This document shows, piece by piece, positions 26,489 to 35,373 of a stretch of DNA of 64,000 nucleotides. Under the pieces are notes generated by a model. It had not been told where the DNA came from and searched no databases. It worked only from the letters and a program-made list of their open reading frames with translations. The stretch is from Ruegeria sp. Ofav3-42 (lineage in GTDB: Bacteria; Pseudomonadota; Alphaproteobacteria; Rhodobacterales; Rhodobacteraceae): contig NZ_JAKRGB010000003.1 of assembly GCF_022347725.1 (NCBI RefSeq), positions 124,001 through 188,000 on the forward strand. The letters run 5' to 3'. Position numbers and translations under genes: made by a program. The stretch's first letter is position 1. Each line of letters opens with the position of its first letter.

Positions 26489-26890
26489 TTACTGAACGCG
26501 AGTCCAGGTCTGGCCGCGGCAAATAATTCCACCAGCGACGCAGCCTTTGACGGTCAGCGTATTCTGATTGTCCAGTGACATTTTCGAGCTGTAGGTCTTG
26601 TCGCGGTCCGGTGCCCAGATCTTGCCGTCGTCATAACTTCCGCCGCCCTCCGGAACCATGTCCCAGATAATCTGTTTGCCAAGGTTCTCGTAATTCAGCT
26701 GCTGATTGCCCTGCCCATCAAAGGCCGAGTCGATCGTGCCGCAAATGGCACTGCCGCACGGCGCAATCGAAACGTGCAGATAACCGCCGGTATCGCCCGG
26801 CTCTGTCTTCCACAGCCCGTCAACCGGGTCGGCAGCTGCCGCGCTGGCCGCCATGGCCGCAAACGCCGTTGCAAGTGTAAGTTTCTTCAT
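26489..26890 (-). CDS. DUF2147 secreted protein
   Basis: A 133-residue protein with a clear signal peptide (MKKLTLATAFAAMAASAAAA, cleavage about residue 20). The mature part has the DUF2147 pattern: DGLWKTEPGD, APCGSAICGTI with two cysteines, DGKIWAPDRDKTYSSKM, and a final GCVAGGIICRGQTWTR, a lipocalin-like beta barrel in the periplasm. Function unknown. It is placed opposite to the his genes, between hisH and hisA, with a good ribosome site (GGGAGGAG) upstream. Confidence 0.85.
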   Translation of the reverse strand: MKKLTLATAFAAMAASAAAADPVDGLWKTEPGDTGGYLHVSIAPCGSAICGTIDSAFDGQGNQQLNYENLGKQIIWDMVPEGGGSYDDGKIWAPDRDKTYSSKMSLDNQNTLTVKGCVAGGIICRGQTWTRVQ

Positions 26891-27024
26891 GATCTCCTCC
26901 CTGTTTTGCCATCACTCTGGCCCGGAGGTCGGCCCCGGGCAAGATTGACTTTGCGTCGCGTTGCATCCCCTGCCCTGCTTGTGCGATATCCCGCGCGAAC
27001 AGTTTTGATATAGGGCCGCCTGAC

Positions 27025-27747
27025 ATGATCCTCTACCCCGCCATCGACCTCAAAGACGGCCAGGCCGTGCGCCTGCTGCGCGGTGAAATGGACAAGGCTA
27101 CCGTTTTCAACGACGACCCTGCCGCTCAGGCGCGGGCCTTTGTGGATGCCGGGTGCGAGTGGCTGCACCTGGTAGACCTGAACGGCGCGTTCGCGGGCGA
27201 ACCGGTCAACGCAGCCCCGGTTGAAGCCATCCTGAAGGAATGCAACGTGCCCGCACAACTCGGCGGCGGCATTCGTGATATGGCCACCATCGAAACATGG
27301 ATCGACAAGGGCCTCGCGCGCGTCATTCTGGGCACCGTAGCGGTCGAAGACCCCGATTTGGTTCGTGACGCGGCCAAAGCATTTCCAGGCAAGGTCGCTG
27401 TTGGCATCGACGCGCGTAATGGCCTGGTTGCGACGAAAGGCTGGGCCGAAGAAACTGACGTTCAGGTCACGGACCTGGCCCGCAGCTTCGAAGACGCAGG
27501 CGTCGCGGCAATCATATACACTGATATCAACCGCGACGGTGCGATGCAGGGTCCTAACATTGAAGCCACCGCAGCTTTGGCGAGTGCCGTTTCAATTCCC
27601 GTCATCGCGTCGGGTGGGGTCAGTTCATTGGATGACTTGATCGCACTACGTGATTGCGGTGTCGAACTGAACGGTGCGATTTCGGGTCGCGCGCTGTATG
27701 ACGGCGCGCTTGATCTGGCAGAAGCTCTGAAAACTCTCAACAAGTAA
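27025..27747 (+). CDS. hisA: ProFAR isomerase HisA
   Basis: HisA performs the Amadori isomerisation of ProFAR. The 240-residue TIM barrel has the catalytic aspartates in [13 protein letters not shown] (residue 8) and [10 protein letters not shown] (about 170), and two phosphate-binding motifs, ERGGGIRD-like LGGGIRD near 80 and [10 protein letters not shown] near 195. It has its own upstream region because the DUF2147 gene intervenes. A long hairpin follows the stop. Confidence 0.96.
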   Translation: MILYPAIDLKDGQAVRLLRGEMDKATVFNDDPAAQARAFVDAGCEWLHLVDLNGAFAGEPVNAAPVEAILKECNVPAQLGGGIRDMATIETWIDKGLARVILGTVAVEDPDLVRDAAKAFPGKVAVGIDARNGLVATKGWAEETDVQVTDLARSFEDAGVAAIIYTDINRDGAMQGPNIEATAALASAVSIPVIASGGVSSLDDLIALRDCGVELNGAISGRALYDGALDLAEALKTLNK

Positions 27748-27751
27748 GGCT

Positions 27752-27780
27752 GTGTGCCTGCGGTGGTCCCGCAGGCACAC
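27752..27780. terminator. Long hairpin between convergent hisA and DUF302 genes
   Basis: A 12-bp perfect stem (27752-27763 with 27769-27780, five-base loop) sits between the stops of two convergent genes. Neither side has a clear T-run, so it may act as a bidirectional mRNA 3'-end stabiliser or a weak terminator. Confidence 0.55.
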
Positions 27781-27789
27781 ACACTGTGA

Positions 27790-28236
27790 TTATTGCGAAG
27801 CGACCGAGGTCAGCTTTGCCAGAGCACCGCGCATCTTTTCGATGACCGGTGAGTTTTCGACGGCGTCAAGCTCGTCCATTGTCTCTTTGGGGTCTTCATA
27901 GGCCAGCCAGACCTGCCCGTTCTCGTCTTGGTACGCTTGCACTTTCAGTGGCAGGAATAGCCCCGCGCGCGGATCGATCTGCATAGCGGGCGTTCCCAGC
28001 GCCGGGTTGCCAAAGATCAGAACCTGATTGGCGGGAATGGTCAGCCCGACTTTTTCCGCACCCGCTGCGTGATCTACCCGAGCGAAAACGGTCGCGCCGG
28101 CATTGCCGACGGCAGCTTCCAGAGCATCCATCGCCTCTTGCACTGATTTATCCGTGTTTACTTTGATGATATCGTCGGCCATGGCAGACATCGCCCCTCC
28201 GAAAGTCAGAATTGTTGCCAGTATCAGTTTTCGCAT
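27790..28236 (-). CDS. DUF302 periplasmic protein
   Basis: A 148-residue protein with a signal peptide (MRKLILATILTFGGAMSAMA) and a DUF302 domain: SVQEAMDALEAAVGNAGATVFARVDHAAGAEKVG, LIFGNPALGTPAM and LPLKVQAYQDENGQVWLAYEDP. The start at 28236 is chosen because it begins the signal peptide; an upstream in-frame extension is charged and unlike the family. DUF302 proteins are small dimeric proteins of unknown function, often in stress- or redox-related settings. The gene opposes the his genes. Confidence 0.85.
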   Translation of the reverse strand: MRKLILATILTFGGAMSAMADDIIKVNTDKSVQEAMDALEAAVGNAGATVFARVDHAAGAEKVGLTIPANQVLIFGNPALGTPAMQIDPRAGLFLPLKVQAYQDENGQVWLAYEDPKETMDELDAVENSPVIEKMRGALAKLTSVASQ

Positions 28237-28468
28237 ATCGGATTTCCTTCTGTAATTTTCATCCTCATTTTCACAGCTTTTCACGTACTTACAATCACAT
28301 CTGCGGCATCGGCGGGGCTTTGCCACTGGCCAGGCATCACCTCTGCGAACCGTCCATTATTTGAGAACAATACCCAGACCTGACAGATATTTTGCGCACA
28401 TTGGCCCCAACTTGGTCTCATTTCTTGGATAGCTGACGTATCAATGGGAGCGAGCAGGGATTTCAGAC

Positions 28469-30700
28469 GTGAGTATTTCAAGCACAGAATTGTTGAACAA
28501 TTCTTGGTTCAGAATTGGCGTAGTGTTCAGTTTCTGCACGACTATTTTCGTCAGCGCCTGCCTCTTGTTTTTCGTGCAGCCCCTATTTGCCAAGCTCGTT
28601 CTGCCGCAAATAGGCGGTGCACCTGCAGTTTGGACAACAGCAATGCTGTTTTTCCAAGTGGTTCTGATTGTTGGCTACATTTACGCTCATTTGCTAACAA
28701 AATGGCTGCCGCTGCATTGGCAGCTTGTTACACATTTGGCGTTTTGGATGGTCGCTCTGACGTTCTTGCCGCTTTCGATCAGCGAAAGCTGGAGTTATGA
28801 CGCATCCAGTTCAACCGCACTGCAAACTCTTGAATTGTTTGCCTTGGGTGTCGGTTTGCCATTTGCAGTTCTGTCTGCAAACGCACCTTTGTTGCAGGCA
28901 TGGTACGCGCGCTCGGGAGGCCCTTCCGCAGACGATCCCTACTTTCTCTACAGCGCCAGCAATGTGGGGTCATTGCTGGCTCTACTGGCTTTCCCGTTGT
29001 TGGCCGATCCCTTTTGGGGTGCCCGTGAAACCAGCAATCTATGGTTCCTTGGCTTCGTAGTTTTTGGCGGGCTGCTTTTGATAAGTGGCCTGGTGGCGAT
29101 CCGCGGATCAGGCGGATCACTTGCACCAGTCACCGCAAATATCTCATACAGCAGTCCAAAATTGAGGCAGGTTGCGACCTGGGTAGTTATCGCCTTCGTC
29201 CCGTCGTCTTTGATGCTATCCTTTACGACGAAGGTCAGCACAGATTTGGGATCGATTCCGCTAATCTGGGTTGTACCTCTGGCGACTTACATTTTGTCGT
29301 TTGTTTTTGCTTTCGCCAAATGGAAGAAGTTGAGCGCAGAAAGCTTGCGTATTCCAATGGTCCTGGCGCTGGCCGTCGGTGTTGTTCTGCTGTCCGACCT
29401 GATCAATCAGCACGCCGCGCCCATCATCATCCTAATCTATGTTCCCGTTCTCTTCGTGATCGCCCTGTATGCGCACAGGTTGCTGTACGAAATGCGACCA
29501 CCGGCAGAGCAGTTGACCGTGTTCTACATTGCCCTTTCAGTCGGAGGCGCAATTGGTGGGTTGTTCAACTCCATCGTGGCACCATTTGTATTCGTTGACG
29601 AAATCGAAGCGCAGCTGACCCTTATACTTGCCAGTGGACTACTGTTACTGACAAAGGCTTCATTTACACCGCGAAATATGGCAATGGGCCTGTTGGCGAG
29701 TTATCCGCTGCTCATCATTTTTGGTGTGGTCGGCGATATCAAACCGCTTGGAGAAGGTGTCCTGCGCCTGGTCGTCGCAACCGCGGTTTTGGCAGCCATA
29801 ATGTTCTTCTTTCGAAACAGTCCGACGCGTATTGCCGTTCTTGTTTTGGTTCTCATGCTGCCAGCTATTGCGCCCAAGGATAACGCCATTCTTCAGGATC
29901 GAAGCTTCTTTGGTACGCACACTGTTTTTTCGAACTCCAAATACCGGATATACCAGAATGGAACGACGTTGCATGGCTGGCAACGAGAGGAGGACTTCGG
30001 CAAGCGGCCAACGCCCTTATCATATTATCACCCTGAAGGTCCAATGGCTCAGGTTATAACGTCCGATTTCGGACGTCAGTCCGACAGCATTGGCATTGTC
30101 GGTTTGGGTACCGGAGCCTTGGCCTGTTACAAGCTGCCATCTCAGACGTGGGCCTTCTTCGAAATCGACACCATGGTTGATCAGGTCGCGCGAGATCCGT
30201 CGATGTTCACCTATGTCTCTGAGTGCGCACCAACTTCCGAAACACACCTTGGTGATGCGCGGATCGTACTGGCACAAAACCCCTTTGAGTTCGATATTCT
30301 GGTACTGGACGCATACAGTTCAGATGCGATCCCACTGCATCTCATCACAAAAGAAGCCGTCGAGATGTATACAGAGCGTTTGGCTGATGACGGAGTTTTG
30401 GTTTTTCACGTCTCAAACCGTTACTATGATCTGGTTGATCCCCTTGCACGCATTGCGGACGCTCTTGGGCTAAACATTGCCCATCAGTTTCTGCAAATCG
30501 ACAATGAGCAGAGAGATCGTACGGGCGCGTCGTCCTCGGAAGTTGTGATAATCAGTCCGGACAAAGCCAGGATTGACAGCTTTGTCGACAACGGACAGTG
30601 GCAATTGGTCGTTCCAGACGGCACCGAGCCATGGACCGACGACAAGGCAAACCTTCTGTCTGCGCTCAAGTTTCTCAAAGACGAGAACGCTTCGAACTAA
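28469..30700 (+). CDS. Membrane-fused spermidine synthase-like protein
   Basis: A 743-residue fusion. The N-terminal about 460 residues form many hydrophobic spans (starting [18 protein letters not shown]), and the C-terminal about 230 residues are a Rossmann methyltransferase-like polyamine synthase domain with [27 protein letters not shown] and [16 protein letters not shown]. Such membrane-bound spermidine synthase-like proteins occur widely, with few tested roles. The start is GTG at 28469; ribosome site AGCAGGGA. Base composition is visibly more A/T-rich than in the flanking his genes, hinting at acquisition. It separates hisA from hisF. Confidence 0.78.
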   Translation: MSISSTELLNNSWFRIGVVFSFCTTIFVSACLLFFVQPLFAKLVLPQIGGAPAVWTTAMLFFQVVLIVGYIYAHLLTKWLPLHWQLVTHLAFWMVALTFLPLSISESWSYDASSSTALQTLELFALGVGLPFAVLSANAPLLQAWYARSGGPSADDPYFLYSASNVGSLLALLAFPLLADPFWGARETSNLWFLGFVVFGGLLLISGLVAIRGSGGSLAPVTANISYSSPKLRQVATWVVIAFVPSSLMLSFTTKVSTDLGSIPLIWVVPLATYILSFVFAFAKWKKLSAESLRIPMVLALAVGVVLLSDLINQHAAPIIILIYVPVLFVIALYAHRLLYEMRPPAEQLTVFYIALSVGGAIGGLFNSIVAPFVFVDEIEAQLTLILASGLLLLTKASFTPRNMAMGLLASYPLLIIFGVVGDIKPLGEGVLRLVVATAVLAAIMFFFRNSPTRIAVLVLVLMLPAIAPKDNAILQDRSFFGTHTVFSNSKYRIYQNGTTLHGWQREEDFGKRPTPLSYYHPEGPMAQVITSDFGRQSDSIGIVGLGTGALACYKLPSQTWAFFEIDTMVDQVARDPSMFTYVSECAPTSETHLGDARIVLAQNPFEFDILVLDAYSSDAIPLHLITKEAVEMYTERLADDGVLVFHVSNRYYDLVDPLARIADALGLNIAHQFLQIDNEQRDRTGASSSEVVIISPDKARIDSFVDNGQWQLVVPDGTEPWTDDKANLLSALKFLKDENASN

Positions 30701-30848
30701 CGTTTTCTCGAGCCTCCCGCACACATTGGCGTCTCCATCCGTTTGGGGGCGCCTAGCAATTGGCCCAGCCGTTTCCTTCGTCGTGCCTCATCCCCACTGG
30801 CATCAACGAGGGATTGGCGTTAGAGGTGCGGCAACAAAGGACGCCGAC

Positions 30849-31610
30849 ATGCTGAAAACCCGCATCATTCCCTGTCTGGATGTCGCCGATGGCCGCGTGG
30901 TCAAAGGTGTCAACTTCGTTGGCCTTCGCGATGCAGGCGACCCGGTGGAGTCGGCCAAGGCCTATGATGCCGCAGGCGCAGATGAGATCTGCTTTCTGGA
31001 CATCCACGCAACACATGAAAATCGCGGCACCATGTTCGATGTGGTTCAGCGCACGGCTGAGCAGTGCTTTGTGCCGCTAACCGTTGGCGGGGGCGTTCGT
31101 ACCAAAGATGACGTTCGTGCGCTGCTTTTGGCCGGCGCAGACAAGGTCAGCTTCAACTCGGCTGCAGTGGCCAATCCGGATGTCATCGCCGAGGCTGCGG
31201 ATCAGTTTGGCAGCCAATGTATCGTCTGCGCGATCGACGCCAAGACCGTCAGCCCCGGCAAATGGGAAATCTTCACCCACGGTGGCCGCAAACCCACCGG
31301 TATCGATGCGGTCGAGTTTGCCAAGACCGTCGTCGCCAAGGGTGCCGGAGAGATTCTACTGACCTCAATGGACCGCGACGGCACCAAGGCAGGTTTCAAC
31401 CTGCCGCTGACCCGCGCGATCTCGGATGCGGTGGACGTCCCTGTAATTGCTTCGGGCGGCGTCGGCAATCTGGACCACCTGGTCGAAGGCGTGACGGAAG
31501 GCGGGGCCAGTGCCGTCTTGGCGGCATCTATCTTCCACTTCGGCGAGTACTCTATCCGCGAGGCCAAGGAACACATGGCCGCCGCAGGCATTCCGATGAG
31601 GCTGACATGA
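30849..31610 (+). CDS. hisF: Imidazole glycerol phosphate synthase cyclase subunit HisF
   Basis: HisF joins ammonia from HisH to PRFAR, forming IGP and AICAR. The 253-residue barrel has catalytic aspartates in [14 protein letters not shown] (residue 11) and [12 protein letters not shown] (about 131), and phosphate motifs VGGGVR and SGGVGNLDH. The start at 30849 begins [11 protein letters not shown]. The stop overlaps the hisE start (ATGA), so hisF and hisE are coupled. Confidence 0.97.
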   Translation: MLKTRIIPCLDVADGRVVKGVNFVGLRDAGDPVESAKAYDAAGADEICFLDIHATHENRGTMFDVVQRTAEQCFVPLTVGGGVRTKDDVRALLLAGADKVSFNSAAVANPDVIAEAADQFGSQCIVCAIDAKTVSPGKWEIFTHGGRKPTGIDAVEFAKTVVAKGAGEILLTSMDRDGTKAGFNLPLTRAISDAVDVPVIASGGVGNLDHLVEGVTEGGASAVLAASIFHFGEYSIREAKEHMAAAGIPMRLT

Positions 31611-31924
31611 GCACCTTGCACGATCTGGCCGCAACGATTGAAGAGCGCAAAGGAACCGACCCCGATTCCAGCTGGACCGCAAAACTGCTGTCCAAGGGTC
31701 CAGAAAAATGCGCTGAGAAATTCGGTGAGGAAGCAATCGAAGCGATCATCGAGGCCGTCAAAGGCGATCGGAAAAAACTGACGTCCGAGGCTGCGGATGT
31801 GCTCTATCACCTGCTGGTCATGCTTGCCGCGCGGGACGTAGCCCTGGACGATGTGTTTGCTGAACTGGCCCGCCGCCAAGGGACCAGCGGAATCGCCGAA
31901 AAAGCGTCTCGCCCCAAGGGCTAA
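31607..31924 (+). CDS. hisE: Phosphoribosyl-ATP pyrophosphatase HisE
   Basis: HisE hydrolyses PR-ATP to PR-AMP, the second step of histidine synthesis. The 105-residue all-helical protein has the MazG-like metal motifs [17 protein letters not shown] and [14 protein letters not shown]. It is the stand-alone form, not fused to HisI. Translation is coupled to hisF by a four-base overlap. Confidence 0.95.
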   Translation: MSTLHDLAATIEERKGTDPDSSWTAKLLSKGPEKCAEKFGEEAIEAIIEAVKGDRKKLTSEAADVLYHLLVMLAARDVALDDVFAELARRQGTSGIAEKASRPKG

Positions 31925-31998
31925 ACGCGCGGGTTCCGTCCTGCCACCCTGCCCTGTATAGTCAGGGATCAGTGTGACACGGATCGAGGGACGCGGGA

Positions 31999-32574
31999 AT
32001 GACCAGGGCTTTGACCTTCGTATTGGCTTTGCTTTCCGTTTTGGCGATTGCCGCCTGTTCTGCGCCGCCGCGAACCACCGGCGATGAGGTTCAAAGGCTG
32101 GCGGCAGAAATCCGCAGTCTCGGCCCTGATATCGATCCGGAAGAGGCCGACCGTGCCGCTCGCATTGCCTATTCCTACACCGCACAGCTGGTGCAGGAGT
32201 ATGAAATCACCGATCCGCCCCTGATCCACAATGCCAAGGTGAATAAGGGTTTACGACCGCGAGGGCTGTGCTGGCACTGGGCCGAAGACATCGAGCGCCG
32301 GTTAAAGCAGGAAGATTTCGAAACGCTGGAGTTGCATCGGGCAATTGCAAACGCAGACAACCCGATCCGAATCGACCACAGCACCGCCATTATCAGCCGT
32401 AAGGGTGAGACGATGTATGACGGGGTGGTCCTGGACCCATGGCGGTATGGTGGGGTTTTGTACTGGTCACCGTTGCTCGAAGACACACGCTACGAGTGGG
32501 TGCCACGCGAAGTCGTTTTGGAAAAACGTCGCCTTGAACAGGTCGCTCGGCTGAAGCTTGCGCCGGGCTCGTAA
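31999..32574 (+). CDS. Hypothetical lipoprotein
   Basis: A 191-residue predicted lipoprotein with lipobox AIAAC at about residues 17-21. The mature part carries [13 protein letters not shown] near residue 93 and [25 protein letters not shown] near residue 133. A Cys-His-Trp followed by later HSTA and DPW segments could form a Cys-His-Asp papain/transglutaminase-like triad, but this is only a pattern guess. No family name is assigned. It follows hisE by 74 bases in the same direction. Confidence 0.7.
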   Translation: MTRALTFVLALLSVLAIAACSAPPRTTGDEVQRLAAEIRSLGPDIDPEEADRAARIAYSYTAQLVQEYEITDPPLIHNAKVNKGLRPRGLCWHWAEDIERRLKQEDFETLELHRAIANADNPIRIDHSTAIISRKGETMYDGVVLDPWRYGGVLYWSPLLEDTRYEWVPREVVLEKRRLEQVARLKLAPGS

Positions 32575-32578
32575 GCGG

Positions 32579-33049
32579 TCAAAGCTTGGACGAAATCACA
32601 CCCGTGGCGAAACCACCCATGCGAAGTTCGCCGAACAGCCTCTGATATTCGATTTTGGGACAACGGTTCATGACCACGTCAACGCCGCGCGCTTGGGCTT
32701 TAGTGGCTGCTCCGGGGTGTTCGACACCGATCTGCATCCAAATCGTGCGCAGGTTCGGAAATGTGGAAAGGGCTTCGTCGACAATCGGCGGGACAGCCTC
32801 AGATCGGCGAAAGATATCCACCATATCAACAGGTTCTGAGATATCCCCGAGTGATGCACGAACTGTCTGGCCAAACAGCTCGGTCCCGGCATGCCCCGGG
32901 TTCACAGGAATGACCGTATAACCTTTCAGCGACAGATATCGCGCAACGTAGTAACTGGGCCGCACGGGGTTCATCGAAACGCCGACCACAGCAACAACCT
33001 TGGTGCGGCGCAGGATGTCTTTCAGGAAGGTGTCCGTGTAATCCGTCAT
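32579..33049 (-). CDS. CoA-binding Rossmann protein (YccU-like)
   Basis: A 156-residue single-domain protein matching the CoA_binding family: VVAVVGVSMNPVRPSYYVARYL with the GxSxxxxRPS nucleotide loop, VIPVNPGHAGTELFG, VDMVDIFRRSEAVPPIVDEAL and IWMQIGVEHPGAATKAQARGVDVVMNRCPKIEY. This domain is related to succinyl-CoA synthetase alpha; stand-alone members bind CoA and may control acyl-CoA enzymes. It ends five bases from the convergent lipoprotein gene. Confidence 0.87.
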   Translation of the reverse strand: MTDYTDTFLKDILRRTKVVAVVGVSMNPVRPSYYVARYLSLKGYTVIPVNPGHAGTELFGQTVRASLGDISEPVDMVDIFRRSEAVPPIVDEALSTFPNLRTIWMQIGVEHPGAATKAQARGVDVVMNRCPKIEYQRLFGELRMGGFATGVISSKL

Positions 33050-33078
33050 GAGATCACCCTAGACGCGGTGCGGAAAAG

Positions 33079-33107
33079 AAAAAAGCGCTCAGGTCGAACC
33101 TGAGCGC
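33079..33107 (-). terminator. Intrinsic terminator (minus strand) downstream of YHS gene / candidate sRNA
   Basis: On the minus strand a perfect 10-bp stem (33098-33107 with 33085-33094, three-base loop) is followed by six T residues (33079-33084). It is the clearest terminator in this intergenic stretch. It lies 140 bases beyond the YHS gene stop, so it may end an RNA transcribed from within that gap. Confidence 0.82.
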
Positions 33108-33168
33108 CAGTTGTTGGAACGAGGGACAGTGAAATGACCCGCGGCAGTTCCGTTCCGCGGTCACTGTG
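33079..33168 (-). ncRNA. Candidate two-hairpin small RNA
   Basis: Upstream of the terminator (33079-33107) the minus strand has a large imperfect hairpin: ACAGTGA arm 33161-33167 with 33126-33132, and inner CCGCGG arm 33155-33160 with 33139-33144. The two hairpins are joined by an unpaired linker containing TCGTTCCAACAACTGG. The layout, 5' hairpin, accessible linker, terminator with T-run, about 90 nt, is that of many Hfq-type sRNAs. TTAAAT at 33171-33176 may be a -10 box. No Rfam family could be named by eye. Confidence 0.4.
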
Positions 33169-33247
33169 ACATTTAAGCATGGGATCTGAGAAAAAAAGAG
33201 GTGTTTCGCATTTTTGTGATGACAGGGCGCAAAAAGCGGAAAATCGC

Positions 33248-33700
33248 CTATTGATGGTACAACACGACCGGCCAGTGTTCCTCGGCCATTTGAATGTACT
33301 CAGCGCGGTCATCGTTCCACAATCGCTCAATCTCGGGGGAGTGAGTCAGGTACAACCGACCGTCGACCACATCCCACAACATCGGATCGGTGCTGATCAA
33401 CTCACCTTGCGCCATAGCATAAGCGCAGTATCCGCCAAACTGGGGCGCATAGGCGCGCGGATTGCTCTCGAACAGGTCACGGTTTTCGGCAGATGCGAAA
33501 TGCCACTCGGCACCTTTCCAAATGACGGAGTATTCCGGCAGCCCCTGAACCGGGATTCCACCACTGAAATACGAGACCGGGTCATAACCGGCCATGACTG
33601 CGCCATCCGTCTCAAAATAGACGGGCATGTCCTGCGCGTGAGCGGCAGGAAGAAACGCAGCGGCGGCTATCGCGCCGAGAATGAATCGTCTGGTTGGCAT
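33248..33700 (-). CDS. YHS-domain periplasmic protein
   Basis: A 150-residue protein with a twin-arginine-like or Sec signal (MPTRRFILGAIAAAAFLPAAHA). The mature part holds the YHS pattern: AGYDPVSYFSGGIPVQG, YSVIWKGAEWHFASAENRDLFESNPRAYAPQFGGYCAYAMAQG, then DPMLWDVVDGRLYLTHS. YHS domains occur in proteins that handle metals or form parts of thiol/metal sensors; secreted single-domain forms are uncharacterised. It is a lone gene followed by a sRNA candidate. Confidence 0.82.
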   Translation of the reverse strand: MPTRRFILGAIAAAAFLPAAHAQDMPVYFETDGAVMAGYDPVSYFSGGIPVQGLPEYSVIWKGAEWHFASAENRDLFESNPRAYAPQFGGYCAYAMAQGELISTDPMLWDVVDGRLYLTHSPEIERLWNDDRAEYIQMAEEHWPVVLYHQ

Positions 33701-33805
33701 CGCGTGTTCACGGTTACAAAATCAGGGTATCAAAATGCAATCTTTTGTCGCATGTAACACCCCTATTAACGTGGTTGTGAACGCCTGTGTCGCACCAGAG
33801 CCGCG

Positions 33806-34087
33806 TCAATCAAAGATATCCTCGACAACATCCCATGCCTCATCGAAGACGCGCGCAAAAACGCCCTTTTTCTTCTTTTTCTTTTTGTTCTTTTTCGGGG
33901 TCGTGGACTTGTAGTTGTCGCGTTTCGCCTTGTTTTCAGTCAGCTTGTGCTTTGGAACCATCTTGAGGTCGTGCAAAGGGGCCCCGCAGCTGGAACAACT
34001 GAGTTCATGACGCTGCTTCCCCTGCAAAACCAACGCAGCGCGCGTTCCGCAGTAACAGCAGGTGGCAATTTTGGAAGGGCTGGAAAT
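33806..34087 (-). CDS. Zinc-ribbon protein with poly-lysine tail (possible ATT start)
   Basis: A short protein with a treble-clef/zinc ribbon: CCYCGTRAALVL then CSSCGAPLHDLK (two CxxC knuckles), followed by a very basic run including seven consecutive lysines and an acidic amphipathic C-terminus (VFDEAWDVVEDIFD). No ATG gives a sensible start. A perfect AGGAG (34094-34098) lies 6 bases before ATT at 34085-34087, which would begin at ISSPSKIATCC (93 residues); the next upstream ATG (34120) lies inside rlmB and has no ribosome site. Function unknown; the basic tail suggests nucleic acid binding. Confidence 0.55.
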   Translation of the reverse strand: MSSPSKIATCCYCGTRAALVLQGKQRHELSCSSCGAPLHDLKMVPKHKLTENKAKRDNYKSTTPKKNKKKKKKKGVFARVFDEAWDVVEDIFD

Positions 34088-34100
34088 GGGACTCTCCTGT

Positions 34101-34874
34101 CTATCGATGCCTTGAAGCATATAAGGCAATTGCGGCAGCATTTGAGACATTGAGAGAGCCAAACCCGCCGGCTGCGTCGATTTTCACCAGTTGATCAACG
34201 GTTTCCTTGGTCTTTTGCCGCAGACCTGGCCCCTCAGCCCCCAGCACCAGTGCGACAGGCTGGTCCAGCTTTCCGCCAAGCGCATTTTCGATTGTATTTT
34301 CGGCTTCTCCATCCAGTCCCAGAACCAGAAAGCCCATGTTCTGCAACTCGACGATCGCATCGGCTAGGTTTCTTACCCGCAAATAGGGTTGACGCTCCAG
34401 CGCACCACTCGCTGTTTTTGCCAGCGCGCCCGTTTCCGGCGCAGAGTGGTGCCGCGTGCCGATCACGGCACTGGCGCCCAGAACCTCGGCCGAACGCAGA
34501 ATCGCCCCGACGTTATGGGGATCGGTGACTCGGTCCAGCAAAATGACACGAGGATGCTCACGCCCGATGCAGTTCTCGGCCAGTCCGCCCCAATCCAACG
34601 GCTTGACCTCAAGCGCAGCCCCCTGGTGAACCGAGCCTGGATCAAACGGGGCGGTGAATTTACGCGGATCAACCATCTCGGCTTCGATTCCAGCAAATTC
34701 AATGGCTTCCGCCAGCTTGTCCCGCGCATTTCGCGTCACGATCAGACGGAGCTTTTGCCTTTTCGGGTTCATCAAAGCATCCCGAACGGCATGCAAACCG
34801 AACAGCCAAACTGTTTCTGACGCGGCAGCTTTGCGCGCCTGTTCCTTTTCAACGATCCACTTGGGTTTCTTCAT
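34101..34874 (-). CDS. rlmB: 23S rRNA (guanosine(2251)-2'-O)-methyltransferase RlmB
   Basis: A SpoU/TrmH-family knotted methyltransferase. The 257-residue protein has an N-terminal L30-like substrate domain (WLFGLHAVRDALMNPKRQ) and the C-terminal SPOUT domain with its three motifs: LLDRVTDPHNVGAILRSA (arginine for catalysis), LVLGAEGPGL and the final DAAGGFGSLNVSNAAAIALY. Motif 3 with NVSNAA marks the SAM-binding knot. RlmB modifies G2251 in the P-loop of 23S rRNA. TrmH-like alternatives are possible but length and N-terminal domain favour RlmB. Confidence 0.9.
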   Translation of the reverse strand: MKKPKWIVEKEQARKAAASETVWLFGLHAVRDALMNPKRQKLRLIVTRNARDKLAEAIEFAGIEAEMVDPRKFTAPFDPGSVHQGAALEVKPLDWGGLAENCIGREHPRVILLDRVTDPHNVGAILRSAEVLGASAVIGTRHHSAPETGALAKTASGALERQPYLRVRNLADAIVELQNMGFLVLGLDGEAENTIENALGGKLDQPVALVLGAEGPGLRQKTKETVDQLVKIDAAGGFGSLNVSNAAAIALYASRHR

Positions 34875-34990
34875 TTCTTGGGCCTCCGGGCCGGGAAATC
34901 GGTTTCCTGCGTCAAAGCGGAATTTTCCTGTTGACGCTCCTTCAAGGCGCTAGTAATCACGCCTCCACGTCAGGTGCAACGCCTGACAGT

Positions 34991-35074
34991 GGGCGACAGG
35001 CCGCAAGGTGTGGCAGGGGACTGTAACTCCCTCGCGGAGACGCACGCCTGGTTCGATTCCAGGGTCGCCCACCA
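34991..35074 (+). tRNA. tRNA-Tyr (GTA anticodon)
   Basis: An 84-nt class II tRNA with long variable arm. Acceptor GGGCGAC pairs with GTCGCCC, discriminator A and encoded CCA (35072-35074). Anticodon stem GGGGA/TCCCT holds loop CTGTAAC, giving GTA. T arm CCTGG-TTCGATT-CCAGG. It runs opposite to the adjacent rlmB. Confidence 0.95.
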
Positions 35075-35373
35075 CTTCTTCAAGCAATTGAAAGAAATGG
35101 TGTTTCCGCTGCTGGGGATGCGCACGTGTTCGATTCTGTAGCGCACACGGACCATCTTGACGAAGTTCGTTGCAATCATTCGCGGCGAAATTTTCCCAAA
35201 TTGAAGCCAAAAAGCTGAATTTGCTGGGTGCACTCGGACTGATGCTGAGCTGCAGACCGGACATCAGGTTAGAATCTGAGGCGGATAAACTGCCAAGGAT
35301 GAAGCCATCTGAACGGAGCAGATGCCGCGTCACATGGAAACGCACGCCCGGATCTGAGGCGGACTGCTTCCCA
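35075..35373. other. Gene-free region after tRNA-Tyr
   Basis: About 300 bases with no supported gene. It contains a 12-base direct repeat, ATCTGAGGCGGA, at 35274-35285 and 35352-35363. No integrase or att-like duplication of the tRNA 3' end was seen nearby. The stretch may be the 3' untranslated region of the minus-strand PLP-enzyme gene or a scar of past insertion at the tRNA. Confidence 0.4.

Noticed and set aside
35274..35363. 12-base direct repeat ATCTGAGGCGGA as insertion-element ends
   Set aside because: Only 78 bases apart with no transposase or inverted ends; may be chance or a remnant but not a mobile element.
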